A program made the position numbers and the translations under genes. A stretch of DNA of 64,000 nt. Source: Corythoichthys intestinalis (Eukaryota > Chordata > Actinopteri > Syngnathiformes > Syngnathidae). Under the pieces are notes generated by a model. The model saw only the letters and a program-made list of their open reading frames with translations. It ran no database searches and was not told the origin of the DNA. Shown in pieces: positions 1-11,397 of this stretch (the stretch's first letter is position 1; each line of letters starts with the position of its first letter). The stretch is from contig NC_080397.1 of the NCBI RefSeq assembly GCF_030265065.1, forward strand, positions 22,016,501 through 22,080,500. Direction: 5' to 3'.

Positions 1-1624
1 GGCCCTATGAAGGATAGTTTGGAGACCACTGGGTTAAACCGTCTGTGCTGGATCGCTTGAAACAACTTGACAATGGAACTTTTGGGAACATTGCATTAAG
101 CTGCTTTGCTCTCACATACTGTACATTTCTGATCGCTTGCTTTTAATTTTTTGGCATTTCGGGGTCACTTCCTTGTTAACGAATGAACGTTCATTCGCCC
201 CTCCCAGTCAAAATGGCTTTGCCATCCATTCCCATCAATGGCACCCAATGATTGCCCTATAAAGACTAAAACTTTGGTTTTTCGAGTTTTCACAATCTTT
301 GGTGGGTTTTTCCAGTTTTTTTGTTTTTTTTTGTCTGCGTGTTTTTGTTTACATTTCCGATTTGAAATTTTCCACGTAGTTTTGCAGTTTTCCTTTTTTT
401 AGCATTATCCCCCCTATCCCCACTGTTTTCACAATATTATTATTGATACTTTACATTTTACAGGTTCTGAGTCACTTCCTCAAACTTTGGGACTTTTCAG
501 GACACTTTTTATTGATATTGTTTTTTTTTCCCATTTGAAATGTGCAGGGAGCTTTGCTTAGCAAAACATCCCCTACAAAAAGACCTTGAGGGTCCTACTC
601 TACTTCTGAAGGCTGCAGACGAACAACCACCTGACACAGAGCCTGCTGGTGTCCTATACCAGTGCGCCATACAGGGATTTTTGTTATACTGGCTCATAGC
701 AGCACATTAAAATGGGTCTCATCTCAAACCGATTTCACAATGGACAGCCTCGGCCTCAGGGGTCATGGCTAGGTCATATTTCATGAATTCCCCTCAATTC
801 CTTGCAGTTTACCAGTAAATGTGTAATACAAAGTAACCAAGGATCTTTTGCTCCCATCTGTTATTCTAAAAACACAATTTGACATTTGACATGACAAAAC
901 AGCTACATTTAGCTGATGAAAGAATGCGAGATACAACAAAGCACTGAAGCCTGTGTGTTCAAGTAGATTATTATTATTTGTCTTATTCAATTTTGGGAAG
1001 AATTATCTTTGAAATTCCTCAAAACATCCGCCATCCAAGGCCACAATCCTGGACACTGAGGTGCCTTGTGATACTGCACTATAAAAAAATTAAAAAATCT
1101 GGCTCAACTTAAAAAAAATCGTAACAATTTGCGTTCATCTTTTTAAATATTTCCAAATAAGCCAATATTAAGTACTTACCACGAGCTTTTTTATAGCTGG
1201 ACTAACTCGATTAGTATAGTACAACCAACATATTTGTCCTCCACAAGCTTAATTAAGTTGAACCAACTCAATTTTCTATGTCAAAGTTTTAGCATTAATA
1301 AGTGGTCAAATTAATTCATATAAGTTGCTATAACTTTAATTTCTTTCTACCCAAAAAAGTTGATGCAAAATGTTACCTCAATTTTATTGAGTATTAGTAA
1401 CTGATATCAGAATTATATATACAATTCCAGTTTCCTTGTCAAAATATTTATTCATGCAAAATATATGAGTGCAAAATATATGATTACACTCAGCAAAATA
1501 CAGCAAAACTAAAGTTGTACAATGTTATTGAGTAGCCAATAATATTTACCTACAAAAGCACTTCGAAATAGTAATACATTTTAGTTTAAGCACCTTTTAA
1601 AACACTCAGGGACACTGTATAAGA
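1..1624. other. Spacer with repeat fragments, no gene seen
   Basis: No coding exon is recognised. Positions 190-252 hold a minus-strand copy of a short dispersed unit that recurs in this window (see the repeat entries). The flanking text with 'cacttccttg' motifs resembles the interior of the hAT-like element at 24968-25602, so positions 1 to about 520 may be a truncated relative. From about 1080 to 1560 the sequence is very AT-rich with no clear structure. Confidence 0.4.
190..252 (-). repeat. Dispersed ~60-bp repeat unit, copy 1
   Basis: Read on the minus strand this carries CATTGGGTGCCATTGATGG, then CCATTTTGACTGGGAGGG, then GCGAATGA. The same order of motifs occurs on the plus strand at 25304-25375. 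More diverged copies lie near 25058, 42671, 49251 and 57391. Confidence 0.6.
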
Positions 1625-2181
1625 GGGATTAAAAATGAACAAATATAAATGAAAAGCAGGATAAAAATAATAGAAAATTAAGAGGTCGAGATAAAATAAT
1701 AAGGATCAAGATAGGTAAGAAAGACTGAACAGATGTGTTTTGATTTGGGATTTGAAAAGTGAGAGGATAGATATGTTGCGAAGTTAAGGGGTAGGGAGTT
1801 CCAGAGGTGGGGGCCCGAGTGACCACAGGCTCTCGAACCGAAGACTGGTGGTGAGACAGGCACGAGGGACAGAAATGTGGAGTGAAGAAGAGGAATGGGG
1901 GGGGGGGGGGGGGGGGTGTTAATAGAAAGGAGGTTAGATAAATAGGATGGGGTCAGGCCGTGAAGTGCTTTGAAAGTGATGAGAATCTTGTACATAATTG
2001 TTTCATTGGGAGCCAGTGGAGTTGACTGAGGATAGGGGTGATGTGGTGGGGGTTTGAGTAAAAATAAAGAATAAATGATATCAGTCATCGGATAATATCT
2101 ACATTGGCTTTTCATTATCGCTTTTGGGCCAATATTCATGTTGCCTTCAAAGTCTTCTACCTTTGTGAACAGGCTGATCAC
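1625..2181 (-). mobile_element. LINE fragment, C-terminal part of reverse transcriptase ORF
   Basis: The minus-strand reading frame 2181-1678 carries the signature seen at the C-terminal end of fish LINE ORF2 proteins: KILITFKALHGLTPSYLSNL, then a proline stretch, then GPHLWNSLPLNFATYLSSHF. In family members this block (TYKALHGLAPSYLSDLL ... APRLWNSLP) follows the polymerase domain. The catalytic part is absent, so this is a 5'-truncated copy, probably of the L2/CR1 group. A run of 20 G at 1897-1916 lies inside it and encodes part of the proline stretch. The clade assignment is an inference; that it is a LINE is well supported. Confidence 0.7.
1897..1916. repeat. Poly-G run (20 G)
   Basis: Uninterrupted homopolymer of G inside the LINE fragment. 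Such runs are prone to length error in sequencing. Confidence 0.9.
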
Positions 2182-2199
2182 AGTTTAGCACAGCAGGTA

Positions 2200-2552
2200 C
2201 AGTGCAGGCCAAAGGTTTGGACACACCTCATTCACTGCAACACAAATGAAGGTCCCAACCCCATTGATAATGCAATAAGTCCCATTAATCAACCATGAAT
2301 AGGCATACGTTGCTGTACCTGACATTGCTGTGAAGTCAAAAACCATTTTAGGTGACTCCCTCTTGAAGCTCATCAAGAGAATTATCAAGAGTGTGCAAAA
2401 AAAAGTAATCAGGGCAAATGATTTTTTTGCTATGTACATAATTCCAAACATGTTCATATTTTTATTACCTTCAGTGAGAATTTACATTGTAGTCATGAAA
2501 ACAAAGAAAATCCACGAATGAGAAGGTGTGTCCAAATGTTTTGCTTGTACTG
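2200..2552. mobile_element. Short non-autonomous Tc1/mariner element
   Basis: The 353-bp element is bounded by terminal repeats CAGTGCAGGCCAAAGGTTTG and, inverted, CAGTACAAGCAAAACATTTG, both followed by a GGACACACCT-type motif. TA dinucleotides at 2198-2199 and 2553-2554 are the target duplication. No transposase is left; it is an internal deletion derivative of a fish Tc1 family. Confidence 0.75.
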
Positions 2553-4295
2553 TATGCTTAATGACCATTCAAGCATACAGTGAATCTCAAAATTGAGATT
2601 CACCGTGTCTATTAATATGCAAATGTATTGGAAATTTGAAAGTCGAGTTGCAGCAACTTAATGTAAATGGAATTAAGGTCCACTAAATTGTTCCCCTTGT
2701 TAAAGCAGAAATGCTTATTTAAAATCAATATGAGTTAATACGACTTCATACAGTATTTAATTTCGATAAAATGCACTGAGCCAACAGTGAGCCATAGTTC
2801 AAATATACTGCATTTGGTGAGGAAATGTTTTTGTTGTTGCTGATAAGCAGTATGCATCTTGTGGTAAAGTTTGTATATAGTTTCGCCCAAAAGAGGAGCT
2901 TGACAGTCACTGATCTCATGCTTCTGTCTGCTCTGCCCGTAGTTCTTTAATACACCTGTACACATACAATTAACACCTCATAAGCACCATTTGAAACCCA
3001 AATGACTCATTGACCTCACCGATCCAACACTTTTGGAAAGGAAATGGAAAGTCCCGTTTCTTGTAAAACCGTAAGTCAAAAGTACGATAAAAGTCAATGT
3101 CAAAAAATGTTGATTACAATTTGCAACAGTGTTTCAACCTACAGGAACTCATAGCAATAACATGACCTACAATTTGATAATAGCTGTCAAAGGCAGCCAA
3201 TGTGGTTTGTAAAAAAACACTGCGCATTCCCTTATTTGGATCCTGTTTGACAAAAGGATTACCATGGCCCCATCACCTTTTAATTTTTCTGAAATTGGCC
3301 ATCAGAGAAATACCAGCAGTGTGCAATAGTGGTTGTCTTGTAGAGAACTTTCAGACTCCAAGTTGCGGTATTTTTTTTTTTACAGAGACCAAATACTGCA
3401 TGTCTGAATGACCATTTCTACAACAATTTAGAACTTAAGTGCTATTAAATCGTGACGTGAGGGGAAAAAAAAAAAAAAAAAAAATTTTGCATGTAGCATA
3501 AAATTGGCTCTTCAATCTGGCAGTTTTATCATTTTAGTCATTCCAACCAAAATAAGAGAATGCCCACTTTCATCAATTTTAGTTGTGACACAACGCTTGA
3601 TGTCTAGCTTCTCTGGTGCTGCGCTAGCAAGTACACATTGACCAAATGACAAAATAGTCACATGGCAATGAGAGAATAGAAAGCTTCTTGATAGCATGCT
3701 AGCAGACAAATAAAATCTGCTCAGCCATTTTTGTGGGCGGGGCCAAGGCAGCTGAGAAAGGATCAATTGGGATCCAATTTCATTAGGCCTTCTCACTTTT
3801 TGGATAGAGATTTTTCTAAAATCTAGTGTGCCATAATTTTTAGGTCACGTAGCAGTATTTAGGTTTGCTTCAAGTCCACTTACTGTAAGAGCTGGGTGGT
3901 CAACCAGAGGGGTAATGACATTTTCTCAAGTAAATACAGCAACCTCTATGCTTTAACCAGATATGCAGACAGCAGCTCTACCAGAAGGATACATTCATCT
4001 GTGCCCGCCGAAACAATATGTTCCTTTATGAGTTTATAAATTTGGAAATGATCAATTTGAAGTTCAGATAAACAGTTACTCAACACTTGCATATATAGAT
4101 TATCTGTACTTTAGCAATTTTAAATAAAAGCAACTCTTGCATACAATTTTTGGCTACTCCACCCACTTCTGTGCAAGTCACTGGCACCTTTAACAATGTG
4201 ATTATATCCAAGATATCTAAATTAGGAGCCACACTGTATAACTGGACAATTGACACATTTGCCTTTTCACAATTTTATTCTTCCCAGGTGCAGAC
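2553..4295. other. Spacer downstream of fabp1, no gene seen
   Basis: No exon or transposase was recognised. There is a poly-A tract near 3465-3483 and, around 3250-3330, a short stretch similar in wording to the text at 47730-47810 (a 'tttgatttttctgaaa' type repeat), probably an old repeat fragment. Confidence 0.4.
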
Positions 4296-4346
4296 TTAAA
4301 TACGTTTGCTCATCCTCTTGTATACAATGTCACCGAGTGTCATAGT
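4296..4346 (-). CDS. fabp1: fabp1 coding exon 4
   Basis: 51 nt including TAA. Encodes [16 protein letters not shown], the highly conserved last two strands with the ligand-binding arginine. Confidence 0.95.
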   Translation of the reverse strand, partial: TMTLGDIVYKRMSKRI

Positions 4347-4572
4347 CTGAAAAGGAGGCCAAAATGTTAATGTTCAAGTGTGCTGACATTTGAAACTACG
4401 GCATTTCAAAGGTCGTACAATACTTACATTGACAATTGTGTCCCCATCGAGGCGGGTGACAGACTCAATTCCCTTCAGGGAAACCTTCAATGTGTTGCCT
4501 TCACGCTGAACCACCGCCTTATTCAAGCCAGACAATGAACAATTACATACAACTCACTTGCCAGTCAAAAAG

Positions 4573-4630
<58 letters not shown>

Positions 4631-5187
4631 TGCAAAAGGGGGTTTGAGCACACTGTACTAAAGTTTTAATCTTTGTTTATGATTAATAGAATTTTACAAT
4701 ATCATTAAAAATTTCCTGGACACACACAAAAAAAAGCATAGCTCAACAATCCATTTAGAATTAAAAATTGAGCCTGAGCACAAAAGTTGGCAATTGCAAT
4801 TTTCTACCGCACACTAAAATGCCACATTTCTCATTTTAAGCCTCACCTTGACCTTCTCGCCCGTGATGGTCTCAAGCTCAGCCTCCTGCCCAATGGTGAA
4901 AGAGTTGACGAGGACCTTGGATCCAGTTGTGACAGTCACCTTAAAGTTGTTGCCATTCTCCTCAATCTCAGAGATGCTCTTAACATCTTTGCCCTTCTGG
5001 ATGAGGTCATCAGGAAGACCTAAAATAAAATTCAATGACATCCACGTGACCTGCGCCTGACAGCATTTAAAACTGGAGTAGTGATGAAAAAAAAAGCAAA
5101 ACAAAAAAAAACAATCTTACCAATGGCCTTCATGAAAGGCTCAAAGTTCTCTTGAGACTCCAGTTGGTATTTTCCAGAGAAGGACAT
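4296..5187 (-). CDS. fabp1: Liver-type fatty-acid-binding protein (Fabp1), complete gene
   Basis: Four exons on the minus strand (5121-5187, 4847-5019, 4428-4517, 4296-4346) join in phase to 381 nt, 126 residues; the family norm is 126-127. The protein starts [20 protein letters not shown] and ends [16 protein letters not shown], almost the human FABP1 termini, with [12 protein letters not shown] after the first intron. Exon 2 has the 173-nt length typical of this family. FABP1 is a cytosolic ten-strand beta barrel that carries long-chain fatty acids, acyl-CoA and bile acids in liver and intestine; Arg121 here corresponds to the ligand-binding Arg122 of mammals. All junctions obey GT-AG. A TATA box lies about 47 bp upstream of the start codon and an AATAAA signal on the minus strand at 4273-4278 follows the stop. 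Teleosts have several fabp1 copies and I cannot say which paralogue this is. Confidence 0.96.
4428..4517 (-). CDS. fabp1: fabp1 coding exon 3
   Basis: 90 nt (30 codons), phase 0 on both sides. Encodes [16 protein letters not shown] followed by [14 protein letters not shown]. Confidence 0.95.
4576..4630. repeat. (GT)n microsatellite followed by poly-G
   Basis: About eighteen GT units run straight into a G homopolymer of about 18 bases, inside the fabp1 intron between coding exons 2 and 3. Confidence 0.9.
4847..5019 (-). CDS. fabp1: fabp1 coding exon 2
   Basis: 173 nt between acceptor ttttag and donor gtgagg. It encodes the barrel section with [19 protein letters not shown] and [18 protein letters not shown]. 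Confidence 0.95.
5121..5187 (-). CDS. fabp1: fabp1 coding exon 1
   Basis: Encodes residues 1-22 plus the first base of Gly23. The donor reads G|gtaag. The ATG (5185-5187) is the only start that gives the family N-terminus MSFSGKY. Confidence 0.95.
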
Positions 5188-5233
5188 GGTGTCAGGCAAG
5201 TGAAGATGAAGTGACAATAAGCTATCACATTGT

Positions 5234-5243
5234 CTTATATATA
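5234..5243 (-). promoter_or_regulatory. TATA box of fabp1
   Basis: On the minus strand the sequence reads TATATATAAG, about 47 bp upstream of the ATG, so a start about 30 bp downstream leaves a short 5' untranslated region, as usual for fabp1. Confidence 0.75.
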
Positions 5244-5283
5244 CACGCACACTCACACACATGCATACACACTGCGGGACACT

Positions 5284-5297
5284 ACAATCATTAACTT
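5284..5297 (-). promoter_or_regulatory. HNF1-like site upstream of fabp1
   Basis: The minus strand reads AGTTAATGATTGT, which matches about 10 of 13 positions of the HNF1 consensus GTTAATNATTAAC, some 40-50 bp upstream of the TATA box. Mammalian Fabp1 promoters are known to be driven by HNF1 sites close to the TATA box. Only the sequence match and its position are seen here. Confidence 0.4.
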
Positions 5298-6099
5298 CAG
5301 CTGTCTCCAATTACAGAGGCTGCAGGCCACTCGCGGATGATTAAGCACAAAGAGGCAAGGTATTCCTAATATTCTGTCCTTCTCCAGAGTTGTGGTTCAA
5401 ACATCAACTGCAACCATGAAACAACTCGTTGGATTATGCGGGCTGTGCCAAAACCTTGACTCTTGACTGAAATGAACATGAAAATACGCTACAATCTATG
5501 ACTTGCATAGATTGGCGTAGATTTCCACATGCCCCAATAAGAGTCATTGATGAGGTGTACACAAGATAATGACTGCGACTCCTTGTGCGCGTGAACTTTA
5601 CTCAGGTGATGAGGTCAACTAAAGGAGATAAGCTGTGTGAAAATGTATCACTGTTCACAGCAAGATTTAGTCATGCACTCTTCTATTGGTGTGTTTTGCT
5701 GCTGTAATGTTGGAGCACTGGTGTATTTGCAGTCAAGTGTAGTATTTAAAATTGAACTAATTTGTGGTGTTAAAGCAGAGACAAATGGATCAAAGGTGAC
5801 ATCTCACAGGAGATAATCACTGATATTGTTACCAATCAACCACACAGACAAACAAGATGGTTGGTAGATAAAAATGAATGTGAGTTTGGTGGACTAGTCC
5901 AGTGTGATAAGGCGTTTGCTGTGTTATCTTTGGAGGAAACATGACTTTTGAAGGGCCAGGTGGGTTTGACTTGGACCCTCATGTGTGGAATTTGAATGTT
6001 CCCCCCATGATTGTGTGAGTTTTCTCCAATTGCACCGGTTTTCCTCAGAAATTCCCCAAAATGCATGCTATGCATATCTCGGGCTCTACATTGTATATA
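5298..6099. other. Spacer upstream of fabp1
   Basis: Mostly unique-looking AT-rich sequence with no coding potential recognised. The first 200-300 bp probably belong to the fabp1 promoter region. Confidence 0.4.
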
Positions 6100-6294
6100 G
6101 GCTGTGTTCAGACTGCAAGCATATCTTATTCCATTTGGATTCCTACTCAAATTTGAGTTTTCAGGCTGACTGTTCACACTATTTTTAGCAAGTGTCCAAA
6201 TCTGATCTGGGCCTGTTCAGACTGAACCATGTTGTTGACCCATCTGACAGGTTGCTCTGGCAACGAAGGCGTCATTCAGCGTTTGTCCAGAGTT

Positions 6295-6791
6295 TGCCTA
6301 GTATACCAGACTCACCACTTTTCCAGCGATTGAGTCTGGCGACTGTCCGGCGGATCAAATTCCGAGGGCGGAGCAAGCCACAGCAAACAGACAGCGGAGT
6401 GGACCAATCAGCGACGGGCAGACGTGATGTTGTTAAAGCGACAAGTAATTAGGCTGAGCGGAGAACGGAGACGTTTATTCAACATGGCTAGCGTGAGCCA
6501 TGTTGACTGTTATCAATGACTTGAGTCGCTGTGTTTTTGGTAATTTAAAACTGGTTTTACCTCGGATTGGAAAATATTCTCGGCTATCCCGTTCACCACC
6601 TGTGTTGTTGTAGAGATGACTTTCGGCGTGCAAGAGTGACGTTACTCGTTAAGAACACGTCACGCAAATAAACGAATCTGCTTGGACGGTTGATTTTGTA
6701 CTTTTTCGAGAGGTCGTTAATGGGCTCTGTCCCAGACTATTTCTCACAGTGTTTGAAAAATACAGGGAGAATAGTCTGGCGGTGCCAGGCA
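6295..6791. mobile_element. Non-autonomous DNA transposon (~500 bp)
   Basis: Ends TGCCTAGTATACCAGACT and, inverted, TGCCTGGCACCGCCAGACT are imperfect terminal inverted repeats. The interior is GC-richer than its surroundings and has no transposase. No clear target duplication was found, so the superfamily is open. Confidence 0.55.
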
Positions 6792-6844
6792 AGCGTAGAG
6801 TGACATCACGGACAGTCAAAACCCATCTGAGCTGTTCAGACTGA

Positions 6845-8243
6845 GGTCATGTCTACACCTAGCAGGTATTTTTAAAACCAAGGATCCTGCCCTCATATGC
6901 CAGGGAAAAAAATTACCACCACATTTGTGGAAAAAAAGCATCCACAGTCAACGGCGTTCGTTTTTAAGTACATTCATAGCCATGAGAAAAAAATAATTGT
7001 CCGCATGTGTTCCTCATTATGAAGCAATGCAAGAGTTTGTAAATAAATGGAAGTAAAAATCACCTGTCTAATAATTAGGGCTAAACTCAATGCAAAGGTT
7101 TTTTAAAATTTTTAATTTTTATTTTTAATTTTTGTTTATTTTATTTTATTTTATTATACATTCACATATACAGTTTATCACAAAAGTGAGTACACCCCTC
7201 GCATTTCTGCAAATATTTAAGTATATCTTTTCATGTGACAACAATGACAAAATGACACTTTGACACAATGAAAAGTAGTCATTATGCAGCTTATAAAATA
7301 GAGTTAATTTATTTTTCCCTTTAAATAATTCAAAATATAGCCATTATTATCTAAAGCCCTGGCAACAGAAGTGAGTACACCGCATGGGAACTACGTACAT
7401 CCCTAAATGTCCAAATTGAGTACTGCTTGTCATTTTCCCTCCAAAATGTGCCTGGTTACAGGAGTGCTGTCAGCATTGCTGCAGAGATCGAAGAGGTGGG
7501 GGGATCATTCCCACCACCATGCTTGACTGTAGGCATGACACACTTATTTTTGTACTCCTCACCTGGTCGCCGCCACACATGCTTGAGACCATTGGAACCA
7601 AAGAAATTAATCTTCGTCTCATCAGAGCATAGAACATGGTTCCAGTAATCCATGTGCTTTGTTGACATGTCTTCAGCAAACTGTTTGTGGGCTTTCATGT
7701 GTACTTACTTTTGTTGCCAGGGAGTTTTAGATATTAATGGCTACATTTTGAGTTATTTTGAGGGGAAAATAAATTAACTCTATTATATAAGCTGCACACA
7801 GACTACTTTTCACTGTGTCAAAATGTCATTTTGTCAGTGTTGTCCTATGAAAAGTTATACTTAAATATCTGCAGAAATGCGAGGGGTGTCCTCACTTTTG
7901 TGATACACTGTACAACAGAAGTAGTATGGTACATTGTTGTCTAAATTTAAACATAACCAACAAGCCTAAAGAATAACCATGAATCATAGATCTGGAATTA
8001 CAATCGCACAGGAAATGTAAGTAGAAGGATAGTAAAAAAAAAAAAAAAAAAGAAAAAAGAAAAAAAAAAAGGTCAGTCGTTTCAATGTCTTCATTACAAA
8101 AAATACTGTTGTTGTGGTCCAAATAAAAATGGGGCCTTAAGAATTCTGAAGAGGGGTACACTCTATCAACAATTTGATAATGAACGCCCTTTGCCTTTGG
8201 TAAAATGGGAAATTTAAAGTACTTGGCTATCATGATTCCAACA

Positions 8244-8276
<33 letters not shown>

Positions 8277-8659
8277 TAATTGAAGTTCTATTTGAAGAAA
8301 ATTGGTACATTTTATCCACAAAAATTTGTCAAATTTTGAAATTGGGTTGTTTAAAATCACTGATATTGACACCACCCACTGTGAAGGTATCCATGTTGAC
8401 TCCAAATGAAAACATTGGTCTAATGTGTGACGTAGGAACAAAGTTTGTCGCAGACAGTGACTTTTCCGCAGTTAAATCTTCAGTTATCAGTGTCCATATG
8501 ATGGCGCTACAAACGCAGATATCGCACATCTTCACTTTGATCGGAGTTTTTAAGAACCCTCGTTTTCAATGCCCAGAATGTGCGTGTGAGTGTGGATGAC
8601 AGGCCAAACTGTAGAAAAAGTTCTTTTTGCGAAATACCCTGCTACGTGTAGACATGGCC
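6845..8659. mobile_element. DNA transposon with ~29-bp inverted ends, interrupted by a Tc1 element
   Basis: The left end GGTCATGTCTACACCTAGCA matches the inverted right end GGCCATGTCTACACGTAGCA, and similarity continues into a GGTATTT motif. The element sits in the outer element's sequence after 'gctgttcagactga'. A Tc1 derivative (7171-7910) and A-rich tracts (8034-8070, 8247-8271) lie inside. No transposase recognised; probably a hAT-type non-autonomous element, which is an inference. Confidence 0.6.
7171..7910 (-). mobile_element. Rearranged Tc1/mariner derivative
   Basis: The termini CAGTTTATCACAAAAGTGAG and, inverted, CAGTGTATCACAAAAGTGAG extend into arms of about 220 bp, the IR/DR layout of fish Tc1 elements; TA flanks each end. 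Between the arms a minus-strand transposase piece (7698-7456) reads MDYWNHVLCSDETKINFFG and ends near PTVKHGGG. At about 7500 it joins a plus-strand piece of the same gene, so the coding part has been inverted internally. The element is a relative of 43159-45257 and cannot make transposase. Confidence 0.75.
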
Positions 8660-10087
8660 TTAAAAGAATCTAGTCCAGGGGTCGGGAACCTTTTTGGCTG
8701 AGAGAGCCATGAATTCCACATATTTTTAAATGTAATTCTGTGAGAGCCATACAACATGTTTAAAACTAAAAATACAAGTAATATGTCATTTTATGTCATT
8801 TCAACACTTTTAAAGTGCAATTAGTCTCTGAATTCTTTTTTAATAACTTATATAAATACTAATAATCCAATTAAATAATAATTAAATGATATTAAAATAG
8901 TCAATTATTTTTTTGTTGTGTTCACAGATAGATTCACCCTATGTCTAAAATGTTTCATCTTGTTTCCTTGTGTTTGTGGAAAATATACACACAAGTTTCA
9001 GCCTGAAAAGACTGTTGTACTTGCGGTTTCAAACCAGCAGGGGGGCGGCGTTCGCTTCTTGGCGTGCATAGGCAATAAGTGTTCGCATTTTAGAACGAAT
9101 AAGAAATGAGCTTTCTGTGCAGCAATGCGAGACAGACGTTGTTGTTAAAAGTATTTTTTTTCTTGTTTCGGGTGAGAAAAGGAGTATAATTTGACTTTGT
9201 ATATTAGCGGATTGCTTTATTTTAGGATGAATGTGATGTGTACTGTGTGTTAATATAGTTCAGAAATATGTTAATTGTTAAGTATGTTTATGTATGACGG
9301 TAGATGTCTTCGTAATGGCGAGCAGACGACGAGTGCTAGTAGTGTCTAAAATGCAGAAGTTAAATGTTTTGTCACAAAAAACTTGTATTTGTCTTAGGGT
9401 TGCGCGATATCCATTTTTTGAAACCGATACCAATATCGATAACTTCCTGCTCCTCAAAGCCGATACCGATATCGATAACCGATAATAAATATATAATTTT
9501 TAAAACGTATATTCACCCGAGTTTTTGAACACCTGGAGGTTTAAAAAAATAATAATGGTGGATTCAACATAGATTATTTTTGATCTCACCAGAATTTTCA
9601 TAATGACATAAACATTATTATAATGAACAAAACAAAGACAAGAACAGTCTTGACTTCAAATAAAATGCCAATATTTATTTTTTTCAAATAAATATAATTT
9701 GAGCAGTGACGTGCGGTGAGGTTCATGGTTGGTGAGGCACTGACTCCTTTAGTGTCAGATTTCCAAATATATAAACCAAAAAGGGTAGCTTATTCAATTG
9801 GCTACTGGTTATTTCATATCTCATCAGCATTCTTCACAAAACACGCACACACGGTACATATTATCGATACGTAAAAGTAAGAAAATAACATGCATTTGCT
9901 CTACACCCTGGTGTACCAAACCACAGAATTCAATTCTGACCTTTAGTGAAATATTCAGTTGTTTTTAAAACTTTTAATTCTGAAACTTTAATCAATTTCT
10001 TACATATTGCTAAACAAAAAGTGTGAAAAGAAAAACAAAGAATTAGAATTAGTTTTTAAATATTCTATTGTATTTTTCTTGGTCTAA

Positions 10088-10090
<3 letters not shown>

Positions 10091-10129
<39 letters not shown>
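10091..10129. repeat. Poly-T run (~39 T)
   Basis: Homopolymer inside the innermost hAT element. Confidence 0.9.
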
Positions 10130-10133
<4 letters not shown>

Positions 10134-10720
10134 AAGATTGAAATGAAAACTGTTTGTGGTCTTGCGCCTGTCCTTCACCACAAAAACCGGCGTTACTTTG
10201 GAAGGGCATAGGTTTGGTCTCAACATTCGTAGGGACGATATAACAGCATAACCTGCATGTAGGTACACTTTTTGCTGGGGACGGGACATTAATTCGACCA
10301 AACAGATTGGATGAAGGGGGCAAAGGGCCACATTTCTCATGTATATGAACCTAATTAATTAATAGGCAAAATGATCAATGCAAAATAAATCCTTAACTAC
10401 TGATAATAACTTTTACGTGCATTGGTTCTGATGATACACTGTTCGATTCAAACCTTTGTTTTAAAAAAATACTAAAGAAACATTTTGAAAACTTCCTGAA
10501 TAAATGTCTGGTTTTTATTAGCAAACATAAACATAGTGAAAATAATTCACTTAATAATGGTAGGGTCAATTCTATCCTTACAACATTTGGAACTATTGAA
10601 AGATCTAAATTCTTTTTATAACTGAACATTGTATCATGCAAAAAAGGTAAGGTTGCTTAAAAGTTGGTAGGGACAATTTTAGCATGCTGAAAAGTTGGTA
10701 GTGTTATGTCTCTACCGTCC

Positions 10721-11397
10721 CTATGCAAACCTACGCCCTTTTAGTAAAAGTCCTCCTTATTTTCCTTTACTTTAAAAAAAATCTCTCCGCCTCAATGGAG
10801 AGGATTGCTTCAATTAAATCGTTCTGTGTTCTATTTGACAAGCCAGAAAACACAGTGGATGTGTCCAAATGTCTAGTCCAAATGGTTTTCTCAGCAAAAC
10901 CATGTAATCGTTCTACATATATGCCATGTTTAGAAGAGCTACACGCTCATCGTTACCACGAAATGTTAACTCCTGTTTAGCTAGGATGCAGGTTGCATTA
11001 ATGAGGTATTTCAAACTCTTTACCTTAGCATTCTGGATGCTACCGTTGAGCTTCCGCTGTTCGTCAAAGCCAAATCGATCCTTGAGCTTCCAAAAGTTTT
11101 TAAAGCAAACAGGCTCTGAATGTGAGTGGTCGAGCTCTCATGTTTGCTGAGGCTTCGTGGTAGTTTTTTAATGTCACAATATCTCGTGTTAGTCCAGACA
11201 TTGGCACAAGTTGAGGAGAAGAGGCAGGGAAAGCAGCAAAGGCGATTTTTCGAAGGACAGCCACATAGCCAGTCTTTTCGGGTGTACCAGTCCGTTTGAA
11301 AAGCGCGAGTTATCCTCTGTCCCGTAGTTTGAAGCAAACCTTTTAGCTCCGGCGTTGTGTTAACCGCGTCCACTTTTAACGGAAAGTCCAGTTTCAC
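10721..11397 (-). pseudogene. hAT transposase fragment with TTF-type zinc finger
   Basis: The open stretch 11397-11020 reads WYTRKDWLCGCPSKNRLCCF, then CLFSS, then LPRSLSKHESSTTHIQSLFA. This is the TTF-finger layout (W-L-x-C ... CFPC ... LKKHESSxxH) of hAT transposases related to ZMYM1. Further down the minus strand, interrupted by stops, come AKQELTFRGNDE and SNRTQNDLIEAI, which continue the same family's order (xLTFRGHDE, then xxxQNDLI). The catalytic DDE/RW part is missing. Not a host gene. Confidence 0.65.

Noticed and set aside
2570-2605. Short inverted text around 2573-2603 as a hairpin RNA
   Set aside because: The stem is interrupted, AT-rich and lies next to a Tc1 end; nothing sets it apart from background.
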